Assembly: GCA_947178015.1 (NCBI GenBank)
Contig: CAMWWW010000003.1
Coordinates: 1 to 24,098 of the forward strand
DNA: 24,098 nucleotides
Reading direction: 5' to 3'
DNA from: an uncultured Clostridia bacterium
GTDB lineage: Bacteria; Bacillota; Clostridia; Lachnospirales; Lachnospiraceae
Shown here: positions 6,208-14,189 of the stretch, piece after piece
How the letters are laid out: every line of letters begins with the position of its first letter
Position numbering within the stretch: the first letter of the stretch is position 1
Program-made: the position numbers and the translations under genes
Notes under the pieces: generated by a model
What the model saw: the letters and a program-made list of their open reading frames with translations, nothing else
Database searches by the model: none
Told to the model about the DNA's origin: nothing

Positions 6208-8076
6208 ATGTTTCAGATTGAAGAAGAATTAAAGAAGCTGCCCGCAAAGCCGGGCGTCTATATTATGCATGGGGAGAAGGATGAGATTATCTATATTGGC
6301 AAAGCAATTGTTCTTAAGAACAGAGTGCGCCAGTATTTTCAGAGCAGTAGAAATAAGACCGCAAAGATTGAGCAGATGGTATCTCATATCCGGCGGTTTG
6401 AATATATTATCACCGATTCGGAGCTGGAAGCTCTCGTGTTGGAATGTAATCTAATCAAAGAACACAGACCGCGCTATAATACTATGCTTAAGGATGATAA
6501 GAGCTATCCTTATATTAAAGTGACGATTCATGAGGAGTTCCCAAGGATTTTGTTTGCGCGGGATATGAAAAAAGATAAGTCGAAATATTATGGTCCCTAT
6601 ACCAGCGCGGGTGCAGTAAAGGATACATTGGAGCTTTTAAGAAAGCTTTACCAGATCCGCACCTGCAACAAAAGTCTGCCGAAAGACATCGGGAAAAGCC
6701 GCCCTTGTCTAAATTATCACATTAAACAATGTCAGGCTCCTTGTCAGGGTTATATTTCAAAGGAAGAATATAGAGAGTCCATTCAAAAAGCGATGGATTT
6801 TTTAAATGGAAATTATGAAGGGATCTTAAAGAGTCTTGAAGAAAAGATGCTGTCTGCATCTGAGGCGATGGAATATGAACAGGCAATGGAGTACCGAGAT
6901 CTGTGGAGCAGCATAAAACAGATAGCACAGAAGCAGAAGATCACCAGCAGCGAGATGGAGGACAGAGATGTGATAGCCTGCTCCTGCGATGGGAATGATG
7001 CGGTGGTTCAAGTGTTTTTTATTCGCAGCGGCAAGCTGATTGGCAGAGAACATTTTCATCTCAATGTGGCGGTTCAGGAGGAGAAGGGACAGATACTGGA
7101 AAGCTTTATCAAACAGTATTATGCGGGCACCCCGTTTATTCCAAGGGAGCTGATGCTTCAGGCAATGCCAGAGGAAGAAGAGCTGCTTACGGAGTGGCTG
7201 TCAAAGAAAAAGGGACAGAGAGTGTATATCCGCGTGCCGAAGAAAGGGCAGAAGGAGCGGCTGGTGGAGCTTGCCTTTAAGAACGCCAGCATGGTTCTTG
7301 AGAAAGACAAGGAGAAGATCAAGAGAGAAGAGCTTCGCACGCGCGGGGCCCTGCATCAAGTAGAGGAGTGGATAGGGCTTGAGGGCATACAGAGAATAGA
7401 AGCCTTTGATATTTCCAATACCAGCGGCATGGAGTCCGTAGGCTCCATGATTGTCTATGAAGATGGGAAGCCAAAGAGAAGTGATTACCGGAAATTTAAG
7501 ATTCGCACTGTGGTGGGACCAGATGATTACGCCAGCATGGAGGAGGTTCTAAAAAGGAGATTTGAGCATGGGATGGAGGAGCTGAAAAGAAGTGGAGAGG
7601 ATGAATATGGAAGCTTTACTCGTTTCCCAGATTTAATTATGATGGACGGCGGGCGCGGACAGGTGAATGTGGCGCTGCGGGTGCTTGAGGAGCTGAAGCT
7701 TGCAATACCCGTCTGCGGCATGGTAAAAGATGACAATCATAGAACCAGAGGGCTGTACTATAACAATCAGGAGATAACGATTGACCGAAATAGCGAGGGG
7801 TTCCGGCTTATTACCCGGATACAAGATGAGGCGCACCGCTTTGCCATCGAATATCATAGAAGTTTACGATCAAAGGAGCAGGTACACTCGATCTTGGATG
7901 ATATCCATGGAATTGGAAAAACTAGAAGAAGGGCGTTGATGAGATACTTTAAAGGGTTGGAGGAGATTAAAAATGCAGATATCGAGACGTTAAAGGAGGT
8001 TCCCGGCATGAATGAGCCGGCAGCAAGGCAGGTATATGAATTTTTTCATTCTGAAAAAAATACACCTCCGGCATAA
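6208..8076 (+). CDS. uvrC: Excinuclease ABC subunit C
   Basis: Dual nuclease of nucleotide excision repair; cuts both sides of the lesion in the UvrB-DNA complex. Its 622 residues fit the family. The N-terminal GIY-YIG nuclease domain reads PGVYIM..IIYIGKA (about 15-33). A cysteine cluster follows (C..RPCLNYHIKQCQAPC, about 155-180), then a UVR domain that meets UvrB (about 200-235). The RNase H-like endonuclease half starts at AFDISNTSG with its catalytic Asp. Two helix-hairpin-helix motifs close the protein (IHGIGKTRRRAL and VPGMNEPAARQV). The gene starts 2 nt after add, with GAGG inside the end of add as ribosome binding site, so the pair is cotranscribed. No terminator follows; a promoter for the next unit lies directly downstream. 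Confidence 0.97.
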   Translation: MFQIEEELKKLPAKPGVYIMHGEKDEIIYIGKAIVLKNRVRQYFQSSRNKTAKIEQMVSHIRRFEYIITDSELEALVLECNLIKEHRPRYNTMLKDDKSYPYIKVTIHEEFPRILFARDMKKDKSKYYGPYTSAGAVKDTLELLRKLYQIRTCNKSLPKDIGKSRPCLNYHIKQCQAPCQGYISKEEYRESIQKAMDFLNGNYEGILKSLEEKMLSASEAMEYEQAMEYRDLWSSIKQIAQKQKITSSEMEDRDVIACSCDGNDAVVQVFFIRSGKLIGREHFHLNVAVQEEKGQILESFIKQYYAGTPFIPRELMLQAMPEEEELLTEWLSKKKGQRVYIRVPKKGQKERLVELAFKNASMVLEKDKEKIKREELRTRGALHQVEEWIGLEGIQRIEAFDISNTSGMESVGSMIVYEDGKPKRSDYRKFKIRTVVGPDDYASMEEVLKRRFEHGMEELKRSGEDEYGSFTRFPDLIMMDGGRGQVNVALRVLEELKLAIPVCGMVKDDNHRTRGLYYNNQEITIDRNSEGFRLITRIQDEAHRFAIEYHRSLRSKEQVHSILDDIHGIGKTRRRALMRYFKGLEEIKNADIETLKEVPGMNEPAARQVYEFFHSEKNTPPA

Positions 8077-8083
8077 CAAAAAA

Positions 8084-8112
8084 TTGCATAAATTCCAACA
8101 ATGTGGTATACT
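8084..8112 (+). promoter_or_regulatory. Promoter of the tsaC-ridA run
   Basis: TTGCAT (8084-8089) and TATACT (8107-8112) have 17-bp spacing, and TGG just before the -10 makes an extended -10. The start site would be near 8119, about 60 nt before the tsaC ATG. This rules out longer versions of tsaC that begin inside uvrC. Confidence 0.7.
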
Positions 8113-8179
8113 CATGCATATTATTAGTATTTGCAAATTCTGTTATGTGCGGTGCTTGCCGTGCAGAAATGAGGGCGAG

Positions 8180-9232
8180 ATGGATACATGGATTAGAAAG
8201 CTTACGGCTTCCCCAGAGGACGAGGATATCTATATACAGGCGGCGCAGATTATTTGCCGCGGCGGACTTGTCGCTTTTCCGACGGAGACGGTGTATGGTC
8301 TGGGAGCTGACGGAATGAGCGAGGATGCGGCGGGAAAGATTTACGCTGCAAAGGGCAGACCATCGGACAATCCCTTGATTCTTCATATCGCAGATCGAGA
8401 AGGTTTGGATCGCATTGCTGATAAAGTAACAGAAAAAGCGGAGAAGTTAATGCAGTCTTTTTGGCCGGGACCGCTTACGTTGATTTTTGAGAAGAAAAAG
8501 GAGGTTCCTTATTGTGTCACTGGTGGGCTTGAGACGGTGGCGGTGCGCATGCCGTCCCATCCGGCAGCTAGGGAGTTGATAAGGAAGAGCCAGACGGCGA
8601 TTGCCGCCCCTAGCGCCAATGTGTCGGGGCGCCCCAGTCCCACTAGGGCAGAGCATGTGATCGAGGATATGGCGGGCAGGATCGATATGCTGATAGATGG
8701 GGGAAGCGTTGGGATTGGCTTGGAATCAACAATTGTGGATATGACGGTTGATCCGCCGATGCTGCTGCGGCCGGGGTATGTCACAGTACCTATGTTGGAG
8801 CAGGTGGTTGGAGAATTACAGATGGACCCCTCGCTGATGGAAGAGGCCGCGCCGGATGTTAAGCCGAAGGCTCCCGGCATGAAGTATCGACATTATGCAC
8901 CGAAGGCGGAACTTACGATAGTGGAGGGGGAGCTTGCGGAGGCAGCAGAGGAGATTGCGCGTCTGGCGGAGGAGAAACGGCGGCAGGGATACCGGACCGG
9001 AATTATAGCGACGGAGGAAACGCGCAGGTTTTATCATGAGGAGGATGTCAGGGTAATTGGGACAAGACAAGATGAGGAAACCATAGCGCGGCATCTGTTT
9101 GCAGTACTTAGAGAGTTTGATGAACTGGGAACACAATATATTTTTTCGGAGGCTTTTTCGCAGCAGGATCTCGGACAGGCGATTATGAACCGGCTGATCA
9201 AGGCAGCAGGACACCAGATTATCAGGCTGTAA
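8180..9232 (+). CDS. tsaC: L-threonylcarbamoyladenylate synthase (Sua5 type)
   Basis: Makes threonylcarbamoyl-AMP from threonine, bicarbonate and ATP, the first step of the t6A37 modification of ANN-reading tRNAs. The protein is 350 residues: a YrdC domain (about 10-195, with AFPTETVYGLGAD, AAKGRPSDNPL and APSANVSGRPSPT) and a C-terminal Sua5 domain (about 215-350, entered by PGMKYRHYAPKAEL). I set the start at 8180 because the reading frame runs back into uvrC but the promoter ends at 8112. GAGGG lies only 3-5 bases upstream, a close but workable site. Sua5 next to YwlE-like, rpiB and upp genes is the order seen in Bacillus (ywlC, ywlE, ywlF, upp). Confidence 0.94.
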   Translation: MDTWIRKLTASPEDEDIYIQAAQIICRGGLVAFPTETVYGLGADGMSEDAAGKIYAAKGRPSDNPLILHIADREGLDRIADKVTEKAEKLMQSFWPGPLTLIFEKKKEVPYCVTGGLETVAVRMPSHPAARELIRKSQTAIAAPSANVSGRPSPTRAEHVIEDMAGRIDMLIDGGSVGIGLESTIVDMTVDPPMLLRPGYVTVPMLEQVVGELQMDPSLMEEAAPDVKPKAPGMKYRHYAPKAELTIVEGELAEAAEEIARLAEEKRRQGYRTGIIATEETRRFYHEEDVRVIGTRQDEETIARHLFAVLREFDELGTQYIFSEAFSQQDLGQAIMNRLIKAAGHQIIRL

Positions 9233-9243
9233 GGAGAAACAGT

Positions 9244-9714
9244 ATGGAGAAATATGACAGAGTTATCTTTGTATCGTCGGACGACACCTGTAAGGGTCCG
9301 ATGGCGGAAGGAGTTATGAAGGGGCTGATCAGGGGAAGAGCGCTGACCACAGCTTCAAGAGGGATGGTTGTGTTATTTCCAGAGCCTATTAATCCAAAAG
9401 CCGCAAAAGCGGCGGAGAGTCTTGGCGTTCCATTGTTTCATCCTCACTCGATCCCATTTAAGGAGGAGGATCTGGGCGAGCGCACACTGGTGCTCACAAT
9501 GACGGAGCAACAGAAAAGAGGAATCTATGAGAGGTACGAATCAGCGATCCATGTATATACCATCAATGAGTTTTTGGATGGAGAGGGTGATCTGGAGGAC
9601 CCGGCGGGAGGCGATCTAAAGGAGTATATAGAATGTTTTGAGCGGGTCAGCGTGTTGGTCAAGCTGGTGGCAGAGAAATTGTTTTTGGAGGAATACGAGG
9701 GAGGACAGATATGA
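9244..9714 (+). CDS. YwlE/low-molecular-weight phosphatase-like protein with degenerate active site
   Basis: By position and sequence this is the YwlE equivalent (156 residues). YwlE removes phosphate from protein arginine; related enzymes act on phosphotyrosine. The fold is recognisable: a first strand VIFV, a P-loop helix PMAEGVM and a final DP motif (LEDPAGGDLKEY, Asp119). The P-loop, however, reads SSDDTCK where active enzymes read CTGNTCR. The nucleophilic Cys is Ser11 and the phosphate-binding Arg is Lys17, so it should not work by the normal thiol-phosphate route. It may bind phosphoproteins, have a new role, or be decaying. The frame is intact, AAGGAG precedes the ATG, and it overlaps rpiB by 4 bp (ATGA), so the gene appears maintained. 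Confidence 0.8.
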   Translation: MEKYDRVIFVSSDDTCKGPMAEGVMKGLIRGRALTTASRGMVVLFPEPINPKAAKAAESLGVPLFHPHSIPFKEEDLGERTLVLTMTEQQKRGIYERYESAIHVYTINEFLDGEGDLEDPAGGDLKEYIECFERVSVLVKLVAEKLFLEEYEGGQI

Positions 9715-10139
9715 TTGCGATAGGGAGTGATCATGGCGGTTATGCGTTAAAGCAGGAAATTATGAAGCATCTGACGGAGAGAAATATCGAGTATAAAGAT
9801 TTTGGCTGTTATGAGGAAAGCTCTTGTGATTATCCAGTGTATGCGAAGCTGGTGGCGCGAGAGGTGGCAGAGGGAAGAAGCGAGAGGGGCATTTTAATTT
9901 GTGGTACAGGCATCGGAATTTCAATCTCGGCAAATAAGGTGCCCGGCATCCGCGCGGCACTTTGTACCGACTGCTTCTGTGCGGAGGCGACAAGACAGCA
10001 CAACGATGCAAATGTGCTGTGTTTGGGCGGCAGAGTTGTGGGGGCAGGGCTTGCTCTTAAGATAGTAGATACATTTTTGGATACGCCTTTTTCTGAGGAT
10101 GAGCGCCATATTAGGCGGATTCAGCAGATAGAGCAATAG
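9711..10139 (+). CDS. rpiB: Ribose-5-phosphate isomerase B
   Basis: Interconverts ribose 5-phosphate and ribulose 5-phosphate in the pentose phosphate pathway, supplying ribose for PRPP, which the next gene's enzyme uses. Its 142 residues fit the RpiB/LacAB family. Motifs: SDHGGYALK at the N-terminus, YKDFGCYEESSCDYP, the active-site loop ILICGTGIGISISANK with the catalytic Cys, and RQHNDANVLCLGGRVVG with the phosphate-binding His. A LacA/LacB sugar-phosphate isomerase is the alternative; the setting favours RpiB. Its start overlaps the previous stop as ATGA. Confidence 0.93.
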   Translation: MIAIGSDHGGYALKQEIMKHLTERNIEYKDFGCYEESSCDYPVYAKLVAREVAEGRSERGILICGTGIGISISANKVPGIRAALCTDCFCAEATRQHNDANVLCLGGRVVGAGLALKIVDTFLDTPFSEDERHIRRIQQIEQ

Positions 10140-10147
10140 GAGGGGTT

Positions 10148-10777
10148 ATGTCAAAAGTATTTGTGATGGATCATCCGCTGATTCAGCATAAGATTGGGAT
10201 TATCCGCAGAAAAGAGACAGGCTCGAAGGAATTTCGAGAGATGATCAGCGAGATCGCGATGCTGATGTGCTATGAGGCGACGAGAGATCTCAAGCTTTCC
10301 GATGTGGAGATTGAGACGCCTATCTGCAAAATGACGGCAAAGGAGCTTCGGGGAAAGAAGATGGCTATTGTGCCAATTCTGCGCGCAGGGCTTGGCATGG
10401 TGGAAGGGATGCTCACAATGGTTCCGGCGGCGAAGGTTGGGCATATAGGATTGTATCGTGACCCAGAGACGCTTGAGCCTGTGGAATATTACTGCAAGCT
10501 TCCTGAGGATTGTGCCGAGAGGGATGTGTTTGTCGTTGATCCTATGCTGGCAACAGGAGGTTCCTCTTCCGCTGCAATTCGGCTGTTGAAGGAGAAGGGT
10601 GTGAAAAATATTCGCTTTATGTGCATTATTGCGGCGCCAGAGGGCGTGGAGCGCATGAAGGCAGATCATCCTGAGGTGGATATCTTTGTTGGGGCATTGG
10701 ATGAGCGTCTAAACGATCACGGGTATATTGTACCGGGGCTGGGAGATGCAGGAGACCGAATTTTTGGAACAAAGTAG
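10148..10777 (+). CDS. upp: Uracil phosphoribosyltransferase
   Basis: Salvages uracil by joining it to PRPP to form UMP; cytoplasmic. Its 209 residues are the standard length. The protein begins KVFVMDHPLIQHKIGIIR, contains ILRAGLGMVEGML, the PRPP-binding loop VVDPMLATGGSSSAAI, and a uracil-binding C-terminal end (DERLNDHGYIVPGLGDAGDR). AGGAGGGG precedes the ATG by five bases. It lies 8 nt after rpiB and 14 nt before the dCMP deaminase gene, so the three supply ribose phosphate, UMP and dUMP from one transcript. Confidence 0.97.
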   Translation: MSKVFVMDHPLIQHKIGIIRRKETGSKEFREMISEIAMLMCYEATRDLKLSDVEIETPICKMTAKELRGKKMAIVPILRAGLGMVEGMLTMVPAAKVGHIGLYRDPETLEPVEYYCKLPEDCAERDVFVVDPMLATGGSSSAAIRLLKEKGVKNIRFMCIIAAPEGVERMKADHPEVDIFVGALDERLNDHGYIVPGLGDAGDRIFGTK

Positions 10778-10791
10778 GAAAGGAGAGAGCT

Positions 10792-11277
10792 GTGGGAGAG
10801 AAAAGAACAGATTATATTTCATGGGATGAGTATTTTATGGGAGTGGCGATCTTGTCTGGTATGCGGTCGAAGGACCCCGGCACGCAGGTGGGAGCATGTA
10901 TTGTCAGCCAAGATAATAAGATTTTGTCTATGGGCTATAATGGGTTCCCAAATGGTTGCTCCGATGATGAATTTCCTTGGTGTCGAGAGGGCGGTCCGCT
11001 GGATAATAAATATGTGTATTCGACACATGGAGAGCTTAATGCGATTTTAAATTACCGCGGCGGGAGCTTGGAGGGCGCCAAGCTCTATGTAACACTTTTT
11101 CCTTGCAACGAGTGTGCAAAAGCGATTATACAAGCAGGCATAAGAACCATTGTATATGACAGTGATAAATATTCCAATACTCCCGCCGTGATGGCGTCTA
11201 AGCGGATGCTTGACGCTGCCGGCGTGGCGTATTATCAGTATACTCACACCAATCGCGATATTATGCTGAAGGTGTAG
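10792..11277 (+). CDS. comEB: Deoxycytidylate (dCMP) deaminase
   Basis: Zinc enzyme that converts dCMP to dUMP, the substrate for thymidylate synthase. The 161 residues show a cytidine/deoxycytidylate deaminase domain: MRSKDPGTQVGACIV, GYNGFPNGC, the zinc and catalytic motif THGELNAIL, and the zinc cysteines in LFPCNECAKAII. The motif is HGE rather than the common HAE, but ligand and catalytic Glu are both kept. The GTG start follows AAAGGAGAG by about five bases. The gene name rests on homology to B. subtilis ComEB, which has no proven competence role here. Confidence 0.92.
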   Translation: MGEKRTDYISWDEYFMGVAILSGMRSKDPGTQVGACIVSQDNKILSMGYNGFPNGCSDDEFPWCREGGPLDNKYVYSTHGELNAILNYRGGSLEGAKLYVTLFPCNECAKAIIQAGIRTIVYDSDKYSNTPAVMASKRMLDAAGVAYYQYTHTNRDIMLKV

Positions 11278-11290
11278 AGGGGAGGGGGAT

Positions 11291-11773
11291 ATGGGAGAGA
11301 TCAGGCTTTACAGAAAGCGTCTGATTCCTGAGGAGTGCGTGGAGCTTAAGGATGACGAGATTTTAAGGTTGGATGAGAATATCATTGTCACCAGATGGAA
11401 ATGTTTAAAGCCGAGAGAGGACTTTTTTGGCGGGATCTCTTGCTATTTATTAAAAAAGGGAATTAAGATATCCAAGATGTTGAAGGCGGATGGCTCACTT
11501 CTTTTCTGGTACTGTGACATTATAAAGACAGAATATGAGCCGGAGACAAAGACCTATATCTTTACCGATCTTTTGGCAGATGTAGTGATAATGCCGGACG
11601 GTTATGTAAAGGTGATAGATCTGGACGAGCTGGCTGAGGCAGATGAGAAGGGATTGATACAGGGAGAGGAGCTTCGACTCTGTTTAAGACAGCTAAATGA
11701 GCTTTTGGAGCTGATATACAGCAATGAGTTTGCCTCGCTGAAATCTGCAGTAGAGGAATTTGAGAAGAAATAA
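11291..11773 (+). CDS. DUF402-domain protein
   Basis: Small soluble protein of 160 residues. The central part (about 25-125) matches the DUF402 fold: WYCDIIKTEYE, YIFTDLLADVVIMPDG and KVIDLDELAEA, with its many acidic residues probably placed for metal binding. Relatives include nucleoside di/triphosphate phosphatases of the YgaC/Ntdp type and the RNA-binding FAU-1 family. A nucleotide phosphatase would fit the setting beside upp and dCMP deaminase, but that is an inference. A GAGGGGAGG-like site lies upstream of the ATG, and the gene is 13 nt after the deaminase gene. Confidence 0.8.
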   Translation: MGEIRLYRKRLIPEECVELKDDEILRLDENIIVTRWKCLKPREDFFGGISCYLLKKGIKISKMLKADGSLLFWYCDIIKTEYEPETKTYIFTDLLADVVIMPDGYVKVIDLDELAEADEKGLIQGEELRLCLRQLNELLELIYSNEFASLKSAVEEFEKK

Positions 11774-11791
11774 AGAACAGAGAGGGACAGA

Positions 11792-12499
11792 ATGTATACA
11801 TTTGACAGCCGGGTGCGCTACAGCGAGATTGATGAGAGCGGCACGCTGGCATTGAGCTCCGTGATCAATTATATGCAAGATTGCAGTACATTTCAGTCGG
11901 AGGATCTGGGGCTTGGAGTAGAGTATTTAAAGGAGCACAGGCTGGTATGGCTGCTGAATTCATGGCAGCTTCAGATAGAGCGGCTTCCTGTGCTGGCAGA
12001 GAGAATTACGATCGGAACATGGGCGCATGGCTTTAAGGGAATATATGGCTATCGAAATTTTGCGATTTATGATAGCCAAAAGCGATATCTGGTGAAAGCA
12101 AATTCCATATGGGTATTCTATGACTGGGAGAAAAATCGGCCAGTCCGAATTACGGAGGAGATGGAGAGTAGTTACGGAAGGGAGCCCAGCCTTGAGATGG
12201 ATTATGCGGAGCGAAAGATTATAGTGCCGGAGGGCGGGATTGCAGAGAATCCTTTTCCCATTAGAAAACATCAGATTGATACAAATGGTCATGTAAACAA
12301 TGGACAATATATCCTGATGGCACAGGAATATATGCCTCAGATGCTTTCGATCCGCACATTGCGCGCAGAGTACAGAAAATCTGCGGTGTATGGGGATAGG
12401 ATTCATCCTGTTGTGGTAAGCACAGAGAAGGGCGGGGTGATTTCTCTAAATGATAAAGAAGGAAAACCATATGCAGTCGTAGCCTTTACAGGTATGTGA
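11792..12499 (+). CDS. Acyl-ACP thioesterase
   Basis: Hydrolyses acyl-ACP to free fatty acid and ACP, ending or diverting fatty acid synthesis. Its 235 residues form two hot-dog domains. The first begins FDSRVRYSEIDESGTLALSSVINYMQD (shown in part: RYSEIDESGTL) and contains WLLNSWQLQIERLP and the typical TWAHGFKGIYGYRNF. The second carries the catalytic-type segment HQIDTNGHVNNGQYI with Asp, Asn and His. The family is common in anaerobic Firmicutes. GAGAGGGA lies upstream of the ATG. Its stop overlaps a possible GTG start of the next gene (GTGA at 12496). Confidence 0.9.
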   Translation: MYTFDSRVRYSEIDESGTLALSSVINYMQDCSTFQSEDLGLGVEYLKEHRLVWLLNSWQLQIERLPVLAERITIGTWAHGFKGIYGYRNFAIYDSQKRYLVKANSIWVFYDWEKNRPVRITEEMESSYGREPSLEMDYAERKIIVPEGGIAENPFPIRKHQIDTNGHVNNGQYILMAQEYMPQMLSIRTLRAEYRKSAVYGDRIHPVVVSTEKGGVISLNDKEGKPYAVVAFTGM

Positions 12500-12534
12500 G
12501 GTGGGGTTCCTTTTTTCAAGAAATGGGGATTGAT

Positions 12535-13371
12535 ATGATTGAAATAGGAGTAAAGCAGAAGCTGACAGTGATGAATAGGGTAGACTTCGGTGTCTATCTT
12601 GGTGAGCCGGGACGTGAAGAGAAGGTGCTTTTGCCGATAAAGCAGGTACCGGAAAACACAAAGCCCGGAGATGCGTTTACCGTTTTTATCTACCGTGATT
12701 CAGAGGATCGATTGATAGCGACGGTTAGGGAGCCGCGTATGCAGCTTGGGGAGATCGCGCTGTTAAAGGCGGTGGAGATAAATGATATTGGTGCATTTTT
12801 TGACTGGGGACTGGAAAAGGATCTGTTGGTGCCATATAAAGAACAGCTTTTTGCTCCAGAAGTAGGAAAGGAATATCTGGTAGCCCTCTATCTGGACAAA
12901 AGCAGCCGCCTGTGTGGTACGATGCGCATATACGATTTTCTGCGAGAGGATTCTCCTTATCAGAAGGACGATATCATACATGGCACGGTCTATCAGATAC
13001 ATGAAGAGATAGGTGCATTTGTGGCAGTTGATAACAAATATCATGCCGTGATTCCAAAAAAGGAAATATTTGCCCCTATTTTGCCGGGCGCTGCGGTGGA
13101 AGCGAGGGTGACGGGGGTGCGTGAAGATGGAAAGCTAAATCTAAGCATTAGGAAGAAAGCTTATCTTCAGATGGACGAGGACTGCGAGCAGATCATAAAG
13201 GTGATGGAGCGCTATAAAGGAGTGCTGCCATTTACCGACAAAAATGTAGATCCAGACCGTATCCGAACAGAATTTTCACTGAGTAAAAATGCATTTAAGC
13301 GAGCTATTGGCAGACTATTAAAGGAAAATAGGATAAAAATTACAGACAATACCATTGAATATAGGAAATAG
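12535..13371 (+). CDS. cvfB: S1-domain RNA-binding protein, CvfB/YitL family
   Basis: RNA-binding regulator family (conserved virulence factor B) with tandem S1-like domains and a C-terminal winged helix. The 278 residues show KQKLTVMNRVDFGVYLGEP (first domain), AVEINDIGAFFDWGLEKDLLVP (second), a third at HGTVYQIHEEIGAFVAVDN, then GKLNLSIRKKAY and a winged-helix end (FSLSKNAFKRAIGRLLKENRI). I pick the ATG at 12535 because it gives the family's usual N-terminus and has GGGGA about five bases upstream. In-frame GTG 12496 and ATG 12523 would add 13 and 4 residues; GTG 12496 would overlap the preceding stop. Its partner RNAs cannot be read here. Confidence 0.85.
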   Translation: MIEIGVKQKLTVMNRVDFGVYLGEPGREEKVLLPIKQVPENTKPGDAFTVFIYRDSEDRLIATVREPRMQLGEIALLKAVEINDIGAFFDWGLEKDLLVPYKEQLFAPEVGKEYLVALYLDKSSRLCGTMRIYDFLREDSPYQKDDIIHGTVYQIHEEIGAFVAVDNKYHAVIPKKEIFAPILPGAAVEARVTGVREDGKLNLSIRKKAYLQMDEDCEQIIKVMERYKGVLPFTDKNVDPDRIRTEFSLSKNAFKRAIGRLLKENRIKITDNTIEYRK

Positions 13372-13397
13372 AAAATAGGATAGAAATGAGGGATATT

Positions 13398-13772
13398 ATG
13401 AAAAAAGCAATAAGTACGGATAAAGCACCCGCAGCGATTGGACCATATTCTCAGGCGATTGAGGTAAATGATATGGTTTATACTTCTGGTGTGATTCCGG
13501 TGGTGCCTTCTACTGGAAGTATACCAGAGGGAATTGAGGCACAGGCAGAGCAGGCGATTGGAAATCTTGCCGCGCTGTTAAAAGAAGCGGGGAGCAGCAC
13601 AGAAAAGGTGGTTAAGACCACCGTATTTATCAAAAATATGGAGGATTTTGCAAAAGTGAATGAGATCTATGCAAGATACTTTGCCGGGGTGTATCCGGCC
13701 AGATCCTGTGTGGAAGTGGCACGACTGCCAAAAGATGTTCTTATTGAGATCGAGGCAGTGGCAATAAAGTAG
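13398..13772 (+). CDS. ridA: RidA family reactive enamine/imine deaminase
   Basis: Hydrolyses reactive 2-aminoacrylate and related imines to keto acids, protecting PLP enzymes; acts as a trimer in the cytosol. The start at 13398 gives 124 residues and the usual N-terminus MKKAISTDKAPAAIGPYSQA. GAGGGA lies five bases upstream; the earlier ATG at 13386 is inside that site. Key residues are present: Arg102 in PARSCVEVARLPKD, which binds the substrate carboxylate, and Glu119 in IEIEAVA. It is the last gene of the run begun by tsaC and is followed by a two-way terminator 135 bp further on. Confidence 0.95.
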   Translation: MKKAISTDKAPAAIGPYSQAIEVNDMVYTSGVIPVVPSTGSIPEGIEAQAEQAIGNLAALLKEAGSSTEKVVKTTVFIKNMEDFAKVNEIYARYFAGVYPARSCVEVARLPKDVLIEIEAVAIK

Positions 13773-13906
13773 AGGAGTATGCGTTGTGTCAGCGCCAATT
13801 TTCTGATGCATCCATGTGCAATCGAGTAGGGAAGAGCCATCTTCTCCTGCTCGCGCCGGACGCGGGCAGCTTTAGCCGCATACTTCCTTTCTGCGTCCTT
13901 GTGCAT

Positions 13907-13943
13907 AAAAAATGAGTGTGTCTGATTGGCACACTCATTTTTT
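13907..13943. terminator. Bidirectional terminator between ridA and the yjfB-type gene
   Basis: Six As, TGAGTGTG (13913-13920), a 9-nt loop, CACACTCA (13930-13937) and six Ts form a perfect symmetrical hairpin. It can end transcripts from both sides: the ridA run on + and the small gene on -, whose stop is 9 bp away. Confidence 0.9.
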
Positions 13944-13951
13944 GAGGCAGC

Positions 13952-14128
13952 TTAAACAGTAGCGTCAATGTTCTGGCCAAGGTTTGGATAAACAGAACGC
14001 TCCATCATTTTAATCATGCTGTCTCCCATTTCTTCCATGGAGTCCATATTTTTGCGAAGTATGGCAACGTCAATCTGGGAAGAAACGTTTCGAGTACTTA
14101 GTGTATTCGATATAGCACCGAGTTCCAT
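13952..14128 (-). CDS. yjfB: Small YjfB-family protein (putative motility protein)
   Basis: A 58-residue protein starting MELGAISNTLSTRNVSSQ, with an amphipathic helix (VAILRKNMDSMEEMGDSMIK) and ending SVYPNLGQNIDATV. This is the pattern of the YjfB putative motility family (PF14070): an M-x-(I/L)-x-A-(I/L)-S start, a central helix with K/M-D, and an H/Y-P-x-L-G-x-x-I-D end. Its function is unknown; in Bacillus yjfB is linked to the motility regulon. GGAGGG sits six bases before the ATG. It has its own promoter-like box and shares a perfect terminator with ridA, so it is a complete single-gene unit. It is cytoplasmic, with no signal or membrane segment. No other motility gene is in the window. 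Confidence 0.8.
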   Translation of the reverse strand: MELGAISNTLSTRNVSSQIDVAILRKNMDSMEEMGDSMIKMMERSVYPNLGQNIDATV

Positions 14129-14146
14129 AGAAATCCCTCCTTACTT

Positions 14147-14189
14147 TAGAGCCCACTGGAATTTCTATTCCATTTTTAAACATGCTCTA
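14147..14189 (-). promoter_or_regulatory. Nested hairpin in the yjfB-type leader
   Basis: TAGAGC (14147-14152) pairs with GCTCTA (14184-14189), and inside it TGGAAT (14157-14162) pairs with ATTCCA (14167-14172). The structure lies between the predicted start site (about 14202) and the ribosome binding site (14135-14140), seven bases from the latter. It could affect translation or stability. Confidence 0.45.

Noticed and set aside
8012..8179. Longer tsaC reading frame starting inside uvrC
   Set aside because: A good extended -10 promoter ends at 8112, inside this extension, and the family begins near MDTWIRKL at 8180. The extra part overlaps uvrC in another frame.
13779..13829. 16-codon ORF just after ridA (possible leader peptide)
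   Set aside because: The SD-like AGAGGAG ends only one base before the ATG, which is too close, and no regulated gene follows on that strand.
13667..13906. 79-codon - strand ORF overlapping ridA
   Set aside because: No ribosome binding site, most of it is antisense to ridA, and it lies beyond the terminator of the yjfB-type gene.
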